Notes: generated by a model from the letters alone, not told the origin. 64,000 nucleotides of DNA from Nicotiana tabacum (GCF_000715075.1 NC_134096.1:68453026-68517025), one strand, 5' to 3'. Shown: positions 1-11,182, counted from the first letter of the stretch. Program-made: numbers and translations.

Positions 1-47
1 TTCCTACAGACAAAAATTAATATTTTTTGGTTCATAAAAAAATGTAG

Positions 48-227
48 GCATGGACGTACGAAGCAATTCCGCTATTTGGTCGTAGTGCTGAGAAATCAAA
101 GGTTGCACCCATGCCGATGCCAATGATATTGAAATGATACAACAAGAAAGTGATATCTGACCCTGATTGGGATCCCTTTAACCAGATAGTTGACGACCCT
201 GGTGTGATATGGCAGGGAGTACAATAA
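48..227 (+). pseudogene. DUF1985-like fragment upstream of Ulp1-like protease
   Basis: One reading frame runs from 48 to a stop at 225-227. It is broken once by a TGA just after the stretch ending MPMILK. It contains AWTYEAIPLFG, which resembles the W-x-YEAIP-x-LG block near the end of the plant DUF1985 domain, and then an acidic segment (SDPDWDPFNQIVDDPGVIW). DUF1985 domains usually precede a Ulp1-type cysteine protease in plant transposon-captured genes, and Ulp1-like sequence does follow downstream. The start of the gene would lie before this window. The family call is from remembered motif similarity, not a search. Confidence 0.5.
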
Positions 228-305
228 CACTCCACTAGTAGAGTTGGCTCAACCAAAGTAGGAGATTATCATAGACCTCGTGTATTTTTTTGTATTGCTT
301 GTCTA

Positions 306-968
306 TTGATTTCTATCTATGCTATATTTCAGGAGGTGCACCCTTACCTTATACCTACCTTACGTGAGATGGATATGGACTTCATGAAGAATTTGGTACC
401 ATACGACGATAAGGTAGTAGAGCCTATAATCGACCAGCTAGCGGTTGATTTGAAATGGGTGACTGCCATTAAAAAGGCACCTGGTGCAGTGAGCTTAGAG
501 ATTAATGATGAAGTTGGCGGGAGTATTCCTGGTTCACCACTAGTTGGTACTTTTTCTGATATTGGTAGAGGAGAACCATACAGGATGTGCAATGCTCAAG
601 AAAATGATACAGATATGCGTGAAAAGTTGAAGGTTTTGAATGAAAAATTGGATAAGGAGTTGAAGATCCTTGGGGAGATTCAAAATCAGAATAAGAGCCC
701 TTCTAAAGTAGTCAAATCACCTTGGTACAGGGTTACAAGATTGCAAAGCAGATTGAGTAATGCTCCAATTTCTGCAAGCAAGATGAGAAAACTGAAACAG
801 ATTAAGAAGAAGAAATTGAAGGTAGATGTACTCAAACCAATTGCAGAGGAAGATAAGAAACTATTTTGTGAATGGTTTGAGAAGAAGGAGAAGTTTCCCA
901 AAAACTTCATGGTTGGAGGTTTTTTGAGTAGTTGTGCAGTGCTAACCCGTTTGTTTTTATTTTTGTAA
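306..968 (+). pseudogene. Middle/N-terminal part of plant Ulp1-like protein
   Basis: This is a 220-codon open frame. The true exon probably begins at 333, after a good splice acceptor (gctatatttcag at 321-332), with residues EVHPYLIPTLREMDMDF. That block (HPY-x-x-PT-x-REM-x-MD) is typical of the exon between DUF1985 and the Ulp1 peptidase in plant transposon-associated proteins. A lysine-rich, coiled-coil-like stretch follows (around KLKVLNEKLDKELKIL and KLKQIKKKKLKVD), then WFEKKEKFPKNFMVGG. The last residues before the stop are hydrophobic and look like intron sequence. I place the exon end near 905-925 and an intron up to 1041. No catalytic residues lie in this piece. The 48-227 fragment precedes it and the peptidase core at 1042 follows. 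Confidence 0.5.
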
Positions 969-1041
969 GTTCCTTAATCACTGCGTGCATTTCTTTTTTT
1001 TAGTAGCTCCATATTTAACGTACAATTCTTATAATATTTAG

Positions 1042-1560
1042 CATGTGGAGGAACTTTTGGCACTGATGCGTGTAAGAAAATAAAACATCCACGCTTTTAT
1101 GCCTGTAGTCATGTTGTTATAGATGTTGCATTATGAAACAACATGTGCACTACATGGGATAAGATCAAGAAGGCTGCCAGTAAAGAGAAAAAATATTTGG
1201 ACTTTTGTGAGACAATTTATGCTTGCCAAGACTTGCGCCTTACACTCCTGATGCTATATCCTCAAGGAAGTGTACCAAAATTTGGGGATGTGGAGTGGTA
1301 CAAGGCTAAGGTGTTGTACTATGTGTGTCAAATTGATAGAAAGTATTTTGTACCTGTTGTTTTTCACTTGACAGAGGGTTTGATTCGAATTTACGATAGC
1401 AATGTTAGTTTGTATGATGATGGTAAACTAGAAGAACTTGTATAACCCCTCGCACTCATGATGCCTAGGATTTTGATAAAAACTGGCCGGTTTACAGACT
1501 TAGGCTAAGATGTGCTTACGAAGAAATGGTCATGGGAGCATATTATGGATGTGGCATCCA
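1042..1560 (+). pseudogene. Ulp1-like cysteine protease core, broken
   Basis: After an acceptor (ttataatatttag, ending 1041) the exon opens HVEELLALMRVRK. It then hits a stop at about 1081 and continues in another frame (IKHPRFYACSHVVIDVAL). Another stop, TGA, follows before the longer frame 1143-1445. That frame holds DVEWYKAKVLYYVCQ and VVFHLTEGLIRIYDSN, matching the fold of plant Ulp1/SENP-type peptidases: W-x-x-x-D-x-VY, the His-Trp strand, then the YDS strand with the catalytic Asp. Where the family has His-Trp, this copy reads Lys-Tyr-Phe, so the catalytic His appears lost. After a further stop comes MMPRILIKTGRF, like the family's C-terminal region. Ulp1-like genes are often carried by MULE transposons, which fits the MULE transposase remnant at 22146-23656. 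Confidence 0.55.
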
Positions 1561-3290
1561 TTCAACTAAGGTAAATTAAATGTGCCATCCATAATGTTTT
1601 ACTCATCCATAATTTATCAGTAAAATTGAATCCCTAAAATTAAAAAGAGGCGAATCTGTGAAATTGATCTTACCTTAGGTTTGGAACATTTTGAGAATCG
1701 CCTACCAGCATTCACCGGAGTTGTAGCTGTAAATTGACTAGTAGCCATGCCGGAGTGACAATTCTTTCTCGACCCAAAGGATACACTCAACCCTTGACTC
1801 ATTTTTTTTTAAATGTTTGAGTATTGTTTTTCAAAAGTAAAAATTAGAGTTAAAATGTGATCAATTTTGTTTTGAGATGGCCGGTCAAATGGGTAATTTT
1901 AAATAGGTCAACGGGTAAATTTTAACAGGTCAAACAAATATATGGTTAAAATGTGATAAGTTTTATTTTGAGATCGCCGGTCAAATGGGTAATTTTAAAA
2001 AGGTCAAATGGGTAATTCAACGGGTCAAAAAAATACATCGTTAGGGATAGGCCAAATGGACATATTTTAATTTCATGAATAGCACGAGTTGTCTTTCATC
2101 AACCACTAGTCGCTGATAAACTTCTTTAATGGTCTATAAATCTTGAACCTTAACCCTAACCCTGAAACCTAACCCTGGACATTCAGCATAAATCAAAGGA
2201 CTTCCTTAATGAGCAAGTGTGAAATTTAGGTTGCGTCCACAACTCTTACTGCGGTCGAGGGTAAACTAATGGTCAAGAATTCACTAAAATAAGGATTACA
2301 CAACGTTCAACCTTGGTTTTTTTTAAATTTTATGACGTTTAAATATCTTATTAAGCATCATGGAACATTTAAAGTTATTATACTTGGCGATGTATTTCAT
2401 ACCATTAAGAGTTGGTCATTCTAGAACATGTAACAACTCAAGAAGCAAGACCTCTAAGTATAAGAATGTTGTATAGTAAAATATTGTCAACAGGTAATAC
2501 CTCTAAGTATGAATGTTGTATATTGAATATTGGGCTGTAACATTAACACATGTTGATATTAAGTAATATTGTGATCGATTATTATAGGTAAATTAATCTT
2601 TAAATTGCATACATTGCCTTAACATTATGTTGTAATAATGGTCGATGGTTATATAATAAAAGTTGTGTTAACCAATTATAGGCTTAGGTTGATACCGATA
2701 TAATAGATACATTATACTAATCCATTTTATCTAATTCAATGTTTGCAATTTGATGAATTAGTATAACTTTAAGTTATTCACAAATAATTATCCTTTTTAA
2801 AATTAAGTTAACTAAATTAATACTTTACACTAATGAACAACTAATAATCGAGGACCTACCCCTCTGCCTGTCCAATTTATGATTGATATACAATTCTCAA
2901 TTCTTTTCAATAGAATTTTATTGATTTATATTTACAATGGATCCATAGACCACCAGTGGAGTAGACTATATACTGTAAGTTTATTCAACTACTCATGTGA
3001 AATTTTTTCAATTCATTGGCGGAAAATTCAAATATTAGGAAGATTGGAATTTATATCCTTTGAGTTGTATATTTCGATTGGAACCACTTTCATGCATTTT
3101 AGGACTTTTTTGCATTAAAGTGTTCTCAAATGGAGAGCAAAATAACCAAGGCATAAAAATACAAAACAAGGCAAAAAATAAAAAAAATGGGGTAGAAAAA
3201 TAAATAGACAAAAATTAAAATAAATATTTTTATTAAATAACTCCCTTCATAGCAACATACATTTTTTTTCATTAACTAAAGAAAAATAAA
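1561..3290. other. AT-rich non-coding interval of the old host/MULE locus
   Basis: No convincing coding sequence. The stretch is AT-rich with many short A/T runs. It contains a two-copy tandem repeat at 1851-2037 (listed separately) and a run of CCCTAA-like words at about 2143-2178 too degenerate to call telomeric. The few short open frames have no recognisable motifs. It probably forms the non-coding centre of the disrupted MULE or the surrounding intergenic DNA. Confidence 0.5.
1851..2037. repeat. Two-copy 96-bp tandem repeat
   Basis: The word taaaatgtga starts at 1851 and again at 1947, giving a 96-bp period. Both copies contain gccggtcaaatgggtaattt followed by gggtaa/gggtcaa words. Sequence agreement is good but not perfect. 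The first copy ends with an extra gggtaaattttaacaggtcaaa stretch in place of the shorter end of the second copy. Function unknown. Confidence 0.7.
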
Positions 3291-3488
3291 TTAAACTACA
3301 GGTGGAGAAAGACCACGTGGAGGAGAATTTCCTGGGCTAACATAATTGTGAGTATTTGCACCAGCCCTACGAAGGAGAATCTGCAACATGCGTGTGATAC
3401 GACGAATGGTTCTCTCTTGTCTCACCCTATCTTCTTGAGAATGAAAATTGTGTCCATGCTTGGCCTTGGCCTCAGAAGTATTTCTCTG
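3291..3488 (-). CDS. Unrecognised exon-like open frame (65 codons)
   Basis: On the minus strand an open frame ends at a TAA (3291-3293) and runs back to an in-frame TAA at 3489-3491. A cag sits at 3486-3488, so the reading exon may start after a splice acceptor (ttaacag) at 3485. The product is rich in Arg, Gln and Ser, with motifs KHGHNFHSQEDRVRQER, RRITRMLQILLRRAG and a Pro-rich tail SPGNSPPRGLSPPVV. The heptad-like RRITRMLQILLRR could be a short amphipathic helix. I do not recognise the family. The coherent codon use and splice-like border make it better than a random frame. It lies between the Ulp1-like remnant and the tandem repeat where element A inserted, on the same strand as the MULE transposase, so it may be a 3' exon of a MULE-carried gene. 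Confidence 0.3.
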   Translation of the reverse strand, partial: QRNTSEAKAKHGHNFHSQEDRVRQERTIRRITRMLQILLRRAGANTHNYVSPGNSPPRGLSPPVV

Positions 3489-3699
3489 TTAAGTGATTGG
3501 GTTGTTTGAAAGAATGGTGAATAAATTTTCTATCAGATCTAGTATATTTATAGGCACAATTTGACACTAAGTGGTACCTTTCCATATGACTTCTCGTAAA
3601 TGACGTGACCGTTGAGAGTTTTGAGAAATGATTTGATGCTTTAGATCGGCATATTCAATGGATTTAAATTAATTAGACAATTCCTTTTCATATTGGTTG

Positions 3700-3865
3700 C
3701 CAACGCTTATTCACATTAGACATTAAATTAACTACCTAAATAAGTGATTGTCAATAGACTACATAAACCAGCACAACAAGTCTTGGTTAAATTGAAAATA
3801 TCGATGGGGGTTGACAATAGAACATTGGTTAATTACATGTGGTCGAAGATAGAATAAGGGGGTTG
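3700..3865. repeat. Left flank of element A: same tandem repeat as at 17404 and 21704
   Basis: Words such as gtcaatagactac, gttgacaataga and aataagggggttg recur in the repeat on the right side of element A. The last five bases, GGTTG (3861-3865), are the target-site duplication of element A. This stretch and 21704-22095 were therefore contiguous before the insertion. Confidence 0.65.
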
Positions 3866-5070
3866 TGTAACGATCCGACCGGTCATTTTGAGCCCTAGCG
3901 CGTCACTCAACAGTTTGAGGCCACGAGTAGTTTTACTTCAGGTATTAGGACTTGTACGCGTGGTCGGAATTTAATTTCGGGAAGTTCGGAGTTGATTTGA
4001 AAAGAAAATTCTAATTTTGGAAGCTTTAATTTGGAGAAATTCACTAAAGTGTGATTTTTGAGTAGACGATCTCGAAATCGGGATTTGAAGGTTCAACAGG
4101 TTCGTATGATAATTTTGGACTTAGGTGTATGTCCGGATCGAGTTTTGGATGAACCGAGAGCGTTTCGGCGCCTATTGTGGAAGGTTGGCATTTGGAAGAA
4201 TTTCATAAATTTGAGTTGAAGTGCATTTCAATATCGACGTCCGTTTGGGATTTCGAGTCTGGGAATAGCTCCGTATGGTGATTCTGTATTGGGAGCGCGT
4301 CCGGATATGGATTTGGAGGTCCGTAGGTAATTTTGGAGTCATTTTGTGAAAGTTAGAAATTTGAAGGCTTTTGAGAAGTTTGACCGGGAGTGGACTTTTT
4401 GATATCGGGGTTGAATTTTGATTCCGAAAGTTGGATAGGTCAGTAATGTCGAATGTGACTTGTGTGCAAAATTTGAGGTCAACCGGACGTGATTTGATGG
4501 GTTTCGGCATCGAATGTAGAAGTTTGAAGTTCTAAGGTTCATTAAGCTTGGATTGGGATGCGATTCATGATTTCAATATTGTTTGATGTGATTTGAGGCC
4601 TTGATCAGGTCCGTGTTATTTTGTGGGACTGGTTTGTGTGATTGGACAGGGTCCCGGGGGCCCCGGGTGTGTTTCGATATGGTTTTGGATCATTACGGGC
4701 TGTTTTGGACTGTTGTTGCTGGTATCTGGTTTCCTTCATCGCGAACGCGAAGGGTGTCCCACGTTCGCGAAGGGGAATTTGAGGCAGCTGGGTTCTGGCC
4801 TTTGCGAACGCGAGGCAGAGGTCGCGAATGCGGAGGGTTGCCTAAGGAAGCTTAAGCGAACGCGACACAGGGGTAGCGAACGCGAAGAAGAAAAGCGGAG
4901 TGGGGGCTTGGAATAGTTTGTCCTTCGCGAACGCGGAACTCTAGGTGCGAACGCGAAGCAGTGGTGTATGCAGCCTTTGCGAACGCGAGGCTTTGATCGC
5001 GAACGCGAAGAAGGGCCTGGCCTGGGCAGATTGTTTTAAAGACGGGATTTGGCCATTTTTCCTCCATTTT
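3866..5070 (+). mobile_element. Element A, left LTR, first part (Ty3/gypsy)
   Basis: Starts TGTAACGATCCGACCGGTC directly after TSD GGTTG. It aligns along its length with 18753-19965 and is interrupted at 5070 by element B. Near its end (4735-5020) is an array of gcgaacgcgaag-type words. The LTR resumes at 15550/15555. No coding capacity; open frames here are by chance. Confidence 0.85.
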
Positions 5071-7690
5071 TGTCACGACCCAAATTAACCGTCCGTAACG
5101 TGTCATGATGGCACCTAGTCTTTACGACTAGGTAAGCCTAATATTATGAAAAATATAAAAAAAATATAACATCTTAAAGATAAACAACATATTATGAATA
5201 GCCAAGAGTAGTACCACTCGGAATATACAAAATAATTTTTCCAAGACCTGGAATATCACTAAGTCACAAGCTGCTATAATCTATGTAGCTCTATACAAAA
5301 GTCTGAAGATGATAAAGAAAGTCTGTAGGTGAGGGAGTAGAAGGGGACTCCGAAGATCTGCGGACACAAGCAGAAATACCTTGAAGTCTCCTAGAATAAG
5401 CAGCACGCACTAACCCTAAGGCTGATAGCTTGTACCTGGATCTGCACACGAAAACATGTGCAGGAAAGGGCATGAGTACACCACAATGGTACCCAGTAAG
5501 TGCCAGGCCTAACCTCAGTCGAGTAGGGACAAGGTCAGGTCAAGGCCTTACCGGAGTAAATATAATAAATTAAACAGTAAAAGATATAAGTAAAATTTAC
5601 GGTAATACAGTTAAAGAAATTCTCGAAAATTTAACAGTTAAGGGAGTCCTCGACTCAGAACAAGGTAAACACAATGCGGAATCTCCCGGGATACCGTCCC
5701 GTAGTTCCAAATGAATATGCAGTACGGGGGGGGGGGGGGGGGGATCTCCCGGAATACGTCCGTAGTCCCAAAGTAAATATGCAGTATAGGGGGATCTGCC
5801 AGAATACGTTCGTAGTCCCAAAGTAAATATGCAGTATAGGGGAATCTCCCGGAATAAGTCCATAGTCCCAAAGTAAATATGCAGTACAGGGGGATCTCCC
5901 GGAATACGTCCGTAGTCCTAATTTTAATATGCAACGCAAGATGAAATGGCAGGTATGTCATCGAGTTATACAGTTTATACTGAACACATATAAGGAAAAT
6001 AGGGACTTAACTAAGCATGGTACACAAAATATCAAATAGACAATTAAAGCACGTAAGCATGCTTCTCTAGTCTAAGATTAACAATTAAACGTATTAGTGC
6101 AATTTAATAAGGAAAAACAGTTTATGATTTAGAGGGGGAAAATGGGATTTTTGCAATAATAGCCCGTATACGTACTCATCACCTCACGTACACGGCGCCC
6201 ACACATCAATTAAAATATCAAACACCTTAAAGGAAGGTCCCCAACACAAGGTTAGTCAAGCCACTTACCTCAAACCACTCAAATCACCTCGATAACACGT
6301 TCTTGCCACGAGTATCCGACTCCAAATGGCCCGAATCTATTCAAATAAATTGCATAATGTAAATATAAATACAAGTAACTAATTTAGCTAATTAATTCGA
6401 AGCTAAAGCGTGAAATTAGGAAAAATACCCAAAATGTCACCCCGGGCCCACGTCTCGGAATCGGGTAAAAATTATAATTTATAAACACCCATTCACTCAC
6501 GAGTTCACTCGAACAAAAATCATCTAAATCCGACGTCAAATTCCCATTCAAATTTCAGATTTTTAATTGGGGAACCTTTTCCCCCATTTCGAAACTTCTA
6601 CCCTCAATTTCCTTAATTAGACGAGGAAAGGAAAACAACAATAGATTATTGTATTATGATCAAAATAGAGTTAGAATTAGTTACCCAATAGTTCTCCTTC
6701 AAAATCCCTCGGGAAATCGTCTCCCATCGAGCTCTAAATCGAATTTTGTGTTATGAAATTTCAAACCCTCGAAATCCCCTTTTTTGCTCTGCGATTTCCG
6801 TATCTGCGCTCATGGGGCCGCATCTGTGGTCTCACACCTGCGGAAAAATCAACGCAGGTGCAGAAGTCATTTATTGGGCTGGGTCCGCATCTGCGGCTCC
6901 GCTTCTGCGGACGACCAACCGCACCTGCGAGCCCAGCATGCCCTGTCCAATTCCGCATCTGCGAACTCTCAAGCGCACCTGCGGACTCCCCTCCGCAGGT
7001 GCGAAACACCAAAACCAGCAATGCACCAGATTTTACTAAGTCCAAATTTCTTCCCGTTAAGCATCCGAAACACACCCGAGGCCCCCCGGGACCTCAACCA
7101 AATATATCAACCAATCCTAAAATACCATACGAACTTAGTAGAGCCTTTAAACCACGTCGAACAACACCAAAATCATGAATTAAGCACGGATTCAAGCATA
7201 AGAATTTAAAATTTTTCAAATTCTACAAACGACACCGATCCACATTAAATCTAGTCCGAATGACCTCAAATTTTACACACAGGTCACAAATGACACTACG
7301 AACCTACAACCACTTTCGGAATTCCATTCCGAGATCGATATCAAAATTTCCACTATCGGCCGAAATCGCCGAAAAACTAACTTTCGCCAATTCAAGCCTA
7401 AATCTACTACAGACCTCCAAAACACATTCCGGACGCGTTCCTAACCCCAAAATAACTCAACGGAGCTAACAGAGTCGACAAAATTCCATTCCGGATTCGT
7501 CTTCATACAGTTCCGACTACGGTCCAAACTCTAAGGCTTAAACTCACAACTAGGGACTAAGTGTCCCAAAACTCCCCGAATTCCATGACCAAACACTCCA
7601 GCAAATCCCAAAAGCAGAAACAAATATGGGAAAAGCAAATATTAGTGGATCGGGGCTCAAATTCTCAAAATGACCGGCCGGGTCGTTACA
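5071..7690 (-). mobile_element. Element B 3' LTR (left copy, 2620 bp)
   Basis: Plus-strand ends are tgtcacgaccc and gggtcgttaca. It is ~150 bp shorter than the right copy, which matches its having five rather than eight 50-bp units in the internal minisatellite. It carries a G18 run at 5726-5743, a ccgcatctgcgg-type word array (about 6783-7010) and a minus-strand GGTAAGT donor-like site (6263-6269). Confidence 0.88.
5684..5935. repeat. 50-bp LTR minisatellite, five units (B left LTR)
   Basis: The word atctccc (or a one-base variant) starts at 5684, 5744, 5794, 5844 and 5894, with a 50-bp spacing after the first, G-run-expanded unit. Each unit contains ccggaatacgtccgtagtcc and aaagtaaatatgcagta. 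Because 50 is not a multiple of three, each frame reads the repeat differently, giving low-complexity peptides that are not real proteins. Confidence 0.9.
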
Positions 7691-7703
7691 TCCTCCCCCT
7701 CTT
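7691..7703 (-). promoter_or_regulatory. Element B polypurine tract
   Basis: tcctccccctctt on + reads aagagggggagga on the element strand and abuts the 3' LTR. This is the expected primer site for plus-strand DNA synthesis. Confidence 0.8.
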
Positions 7704-7744
7704 AAAACAATCATTCGTCCTCGAACGAGTATAAAGACATACCT

Positions 7745-8934
7745 GAAACTATGAAAAGATGAGGGTACTGGATGCGCATATACTGCTCGGTCTCCCAAGT
7801 AATCTCCTCGACCGGCTGACCCCTCCACTGGACCTTTACTGAAGCAATATTCTTTGACATGAGCTTTCTGACCTGCCTGTCCAATATGGCTACTGGCTTC
7901 TCAACATAAGATTAATCCTTGTCCAACTGGACTGAGCTGAAATCCAATACATGAGCCGGATCACCGTGATACTTCCGGAGCATAGAAATGTGGAATACCA
8001 GATGAACTCCTGCTAGGCTGGTAGGTAAGGCAAGCTCATAAGCAACCTCCCCAACGCGTTGCAATATCTCAAAAGGACCAATGAACCTCGGGCTCAGCTT
8101 GCTCTTCTTCCCGAACCTCATGACACCCTTCATAGGCGATGCCCGAAGCAAGACCCGCTCACTAACCATAAATGCCAAATCACGAACCTTACGGTCTGCA
8201 TAACTCTTCTGCCTGGACTGGGCTGTGCGAAGTCTCTCCTGAATCACCTTCACCTTATCCAGGGCATCCTGGACCAAATCCGTACCCAACAATTGGGCCT
8301 CGCCCTGCTCAAACCATCCCACTGGGGACCGGTACCGCCTACCGTACAAAGCCTCATACGGTGCCATCTAAATGCTGGACTGATAACTGTTGTTGTAAGC
8401 AAACTTTGTAAGTGGCAAGTATTGGTCCCATGACCCTCCGAACTCCATCACACAGGCACAAAGCATATCCTCAAGAATCTGAATCGTGCGCTCGGACTGC
8501 CCGTCTGTCTGAGGGTGAAAGACTATGCTCAACTCCACCCTAGTACCCAACTCCTGCTGTACGACTCTCCAAAACTATGATGTGAACTATGGACCTCTAT
8601 CTGAAATGATGGATATTGGAATACCATGAAGGCGGACAATCTCTCTGATATAAATCTCAGCTAACCTCTCAGAAGAATAAGTGGTCAACACTGGAATAAA
8701 ATGAGCTGACTTGGTCAGCTGATTCACGATCACCCAAATAGCATCGAACCTTCTCAAAGTCCGTGGAAGTCCAACTACAAAGTCCATGGTGATCCACTCC
8801 CACTTCCACTCCGGGATCTCTAACCTCTGAAGTAATCCACCAGGCCTCTGGTGCTCATATTTGACCTGCTAACAGTTGAGACACTTGGCCACAAACCTAA
8901 CTATATCCTTCTTCATCCTCCTCCACCAGTAGTG
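7745..8934 (-). pseudogene. Element B integrase and chromodomain-like tail, broken
   Basis: Reading down from 8934, the zinc-binding region is interrupted by stops. The catalytic core follows in pieces: 8787-8587 with MDFVVGLPRT (first Asp), LTKSAHFIPV and ISDRG (second Asp), then 8550-8368 with HPQTDGQSERT (Glu), then 8367-7912 with the C-terminal GPFEILQRVGEVAYELALP and FHISMLRKYHGDPAHVL. After a stop at 7912 the frame continues as PVAILDRQVRKL, VQWRGQPVEEITWE and YPHLF, the C-terminal module of plant chromoviruses. So all three D,D,E residues are visible but at least four stops separate them. Integrase inserts the cDNA into the genome. The call is firm for family, and non-functional status follows from the stops. 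Confidence 0.85.
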
Positions 8935-9711
8935 CTATCTCAAATCCTTGTACATCTTCGCGGCACCGGGATGAATGGAGTACCACGAGCTGTGGGCCTC
9001 CTCGAGAATCAACTCCTGAAGCCCATCTACATTGGGCACATAGATCCGGCCCTGCATCCTCATCACACCGTCATCACCAATAGTCACATCTCTGGCATCA
9101 CCTTGCCAAACCCTGTCCTGAAGAACTAGAAGATGAGGATCATCATACTGGCACTCCCTGATACGGTCATAAAGAGAAGACCAAGCAACCACACAAGCTA
9201 ATACCCGGCTAGGCTCTGAAATATCCAATCTCATCAACTGGCTGGCTAAGGCCTGAACATCCAAGGCTAAGGGCCTCTCAACTACCGGAAGATATGCCAA
9301 ACTCCCCAAACTCTCTGCCCGGCGACTCAAGGCGTTGACCACTACATTGGCCTTCCCCGGGTGGTACGATATAGTGATATCATAGTCTTTAAGTAGTTCC
9401 AACAACCTCCGCTGACGCAAATTAAGGTCTTTCTGCCAAGACAAGTACTGCAAACTCCGGTGGTCAGTGTAAATCTCATAGGGAACACTGTACAAATAAT
9501 GACGCCAGATCTTCAGGGCGTGAACAATAGCTGCTAACTCGAGATCATGAACCGGATAAATCTTCTCATGCACCTTCAACTGCCTAGATGCGTAGGCAAT
9601 CACCCTACCATCCTGCATCAATACCGCTCCAAGGCCAATCCTCGAGGCATCACAATAGACAGTATAGGACCCCGAACCTGTAGGCAATACTAATACTGTG
9701 GCTGTAGTCAA
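8935..9711 (-). pseudogene. Element B RNase H domain and integrase N-terminus
   Basis: A 258-codon open frame. It begins in the RT-RNase H connection ([19 protein letters not shown], with the RNase H catalytic Asp in YCDAS), then [22 protein letters not shown] and the [12 protein letters not shown] strand (Asp), and [16 protein letters not shown], where the family usually has VADALSR. Asn therefore replaces the last conserved Asp. The C-terminal part enters the integrase zinc-binding region ([17 protein letters not shown]). It is joined in the same orientation to the RT piece upstream and the integrase below. RNase H removes RNA from the RNA/DNA hybrid in the particle. Confidence 0.85.
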
Positions 9712-9739
9712 AGCTGTCTTGAGCTTCTGAAAGCTCTAC

Positions 9740-10726
9740 TCACAATCCTCGGTCCACCTGAATGGAGCACCCTTCTGGGTCAGCCTGGTCATAAGTGCTG
9801 CAATGGATGAAAATGCCCCCCACAAAGCGACGGTAATACCCTGCCAAACCAAGGAAACTGCGGATCTCCGTAGCTGATGACGGTCTGGGCCAACTCTGCA
9901 CTGCCTCCACCTTTTTAGGATCTACCTTGATCCCATCACAAGACACTATGTGGCCCAAGAATGCCACTGAATCAAGCCAGAATTCACACTTAGAAAATTT
10001 TACATACGATTTCTTCTCCCTCAAAGTCTGAAGCACGATCTTCAGGTGCTGCTCATGATCTTCCCGAGACCGGGAATATACCAGGATGTCGTCAATAAAC
10101 ACAATGATGAAGGAATCAAGATAAGGCTAGAATACACTATGCATCAAATGCATAAAGGCTGCTGGGGCATTGGTCATCCCAAATGACATGATAAGAAACT
10201 CATAATGACCATATTTGGTCCTGAAAGAAGTCTTCGGGATGTCCGACTCCCGAATCTTTAACTGATGATAGCCAGAACGTAAGTCAATCTTGGAGAACAC
10301 CCTGGCATCCTGTAGCTCATCAAATAAATCATCGATGCGAGGAAAAGGATACCTGTTATTCATTGTAACTTTGTTCAACTGCCGATAATCAATACACATA
10401 CGCATAAAACCATCCTTCTTCTTTACAAATAAGACTGGAGCACCCCAAGGTGATACACTTGGCCTGATGAAACCCTTATCAAGTAACTCCTACAACTGCT
10501 CCTTCAACTTAGGAGGAGCCATACGGTAAGGAGGAATAGATATGGGCTGAGTGCCCGGCAATAAATCAATGCCGAAATCAATATCTTTGTCGGGCGACAT
10601 GCCCAGAAGATCAGCTGGAAACATATCTGGAAAGTCCCTCATTACTGGAACTAACTCAACTATAGGGGTATCAATACTGACATCTCTCACATAGGCCAAA
10701 TACGCATCATACCCCTTCTCAACCAT
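9740..10726 (-). pseudogene. Element B reverse transcriptase, broken
   Basis: Pieces in order on the minus strand. 10726-10490: linker with DFPDMFPADLLGMSPD and [18 protein letters not shown]. 10405-10127: RT palm/fingers with [29 protein letters not shown] (first catalytic Asp) and [13 protein letters not shown]. 10102-9740: [11 protein letters not shown], the YxDD-equivalent active site (FIDD), then [14 protein letters not shown] and [14 protein letters not shown]. Stops separate the pieces, and a frameshift follows FVGG. The catalytic Asp residues are still present. Typical gypsy RT length is approached if the pieces are summed. Confidence 0.88.
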
Positions 10727-11110
10727 TCACCGAGCCCTAAGAAATGAAATGACCCTGCGAGGAATATACTCTAAGGTACCTCTCCACTCAAATCTCGGCA
10801 AACCTGGAATAGCCAGCGTCACGGTCTTAGCATGACAATCAAGAATAGCATAATGGGGCAACAACCAGTCCATGCCCAAGATAACATCAAAATTTACCAT
10901 ACCGAGTAATAACAAATCAGCTCTGGCCTCAAAACCAGTAAGTGCAATCAAACACGACCGATAGACGCGGTCCACAATGAGAGAATCTCCCACGGGAGTA
11001 GATACATAAACAGGGGAACTCAAAGAAGACACATAAGAATACGTAGAGCCTGGGTCAAATAATACTGATGTATCCCTATGACAGACAGCGGCGATACCTG
11101 TGATGACTGA
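10727..11110 (-). pseudogene. Element B aspartic protease, internal deletion
   Basis: The active-site motif LFDPGSTYSYVSS is present (Asp kept), but the frame passes straight to LSSPVYVSTP. Elements E and F have about twelve further residues (YFAPYLGVSRDS) between these blocks, so B has lost them in frame. The second half, VNFDVILGMDWLLPHYAILDCHAKTV, is typical of gypsy proteases of this family. The protease would cut Gag-Pol in the particle. Open frame 11032-10727 covers most of it. Confidence 0.82.
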
Positions 11111-11182
11111 ATCTGAAGCAACGACCTCTGAATGGGCTGGAAGGGCATAGTACCTAGCCTGGCCTCCCCCTCTAAGGTGACC

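Noticed and set aside
48..1560. Host SUMO protease gene
   Set aside because: DUF1985-type context, stops, frameshift and lost catalytic His fit a transposon-captured pseudogene better.
2143..2178. Interstitial telomere-like CCCTAA words
   Set aside because: Only a few imperfect units, not the plant CCCTAAA heptamer array.
2879..3118. 79-codon open frame in the AT-rich host stretch
   Set aside because: AT-rich, hydrophobic by composition, with no motif or splice context.
5597..5961. Antisense open frames full of repeated Tyr-Ser-Gly-Arg-Ser and Thr-Ala-Tyr-Leu-Leu-Trp peptides (also 13327-13882, 28623-28976, 32643-33023, 40864-41264)
   Set aside because: They come from the ~50-bp LTR minisatellite, which happens to lack stops on that strand. 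The three frames show the same peptides shifted, and there is no start context or conservation.
6746..7209. Open frames in LTR B rich in Arg, Cys and Pro (also 14588-15068, 4601-5106, 19480-20006, 33820-34371, 63578-63917)
   Set aside because: They lie in the GC-rich palindromic word arrays, where stops are rare in several frames on both strands. The frames overlap each other and match no protein family.
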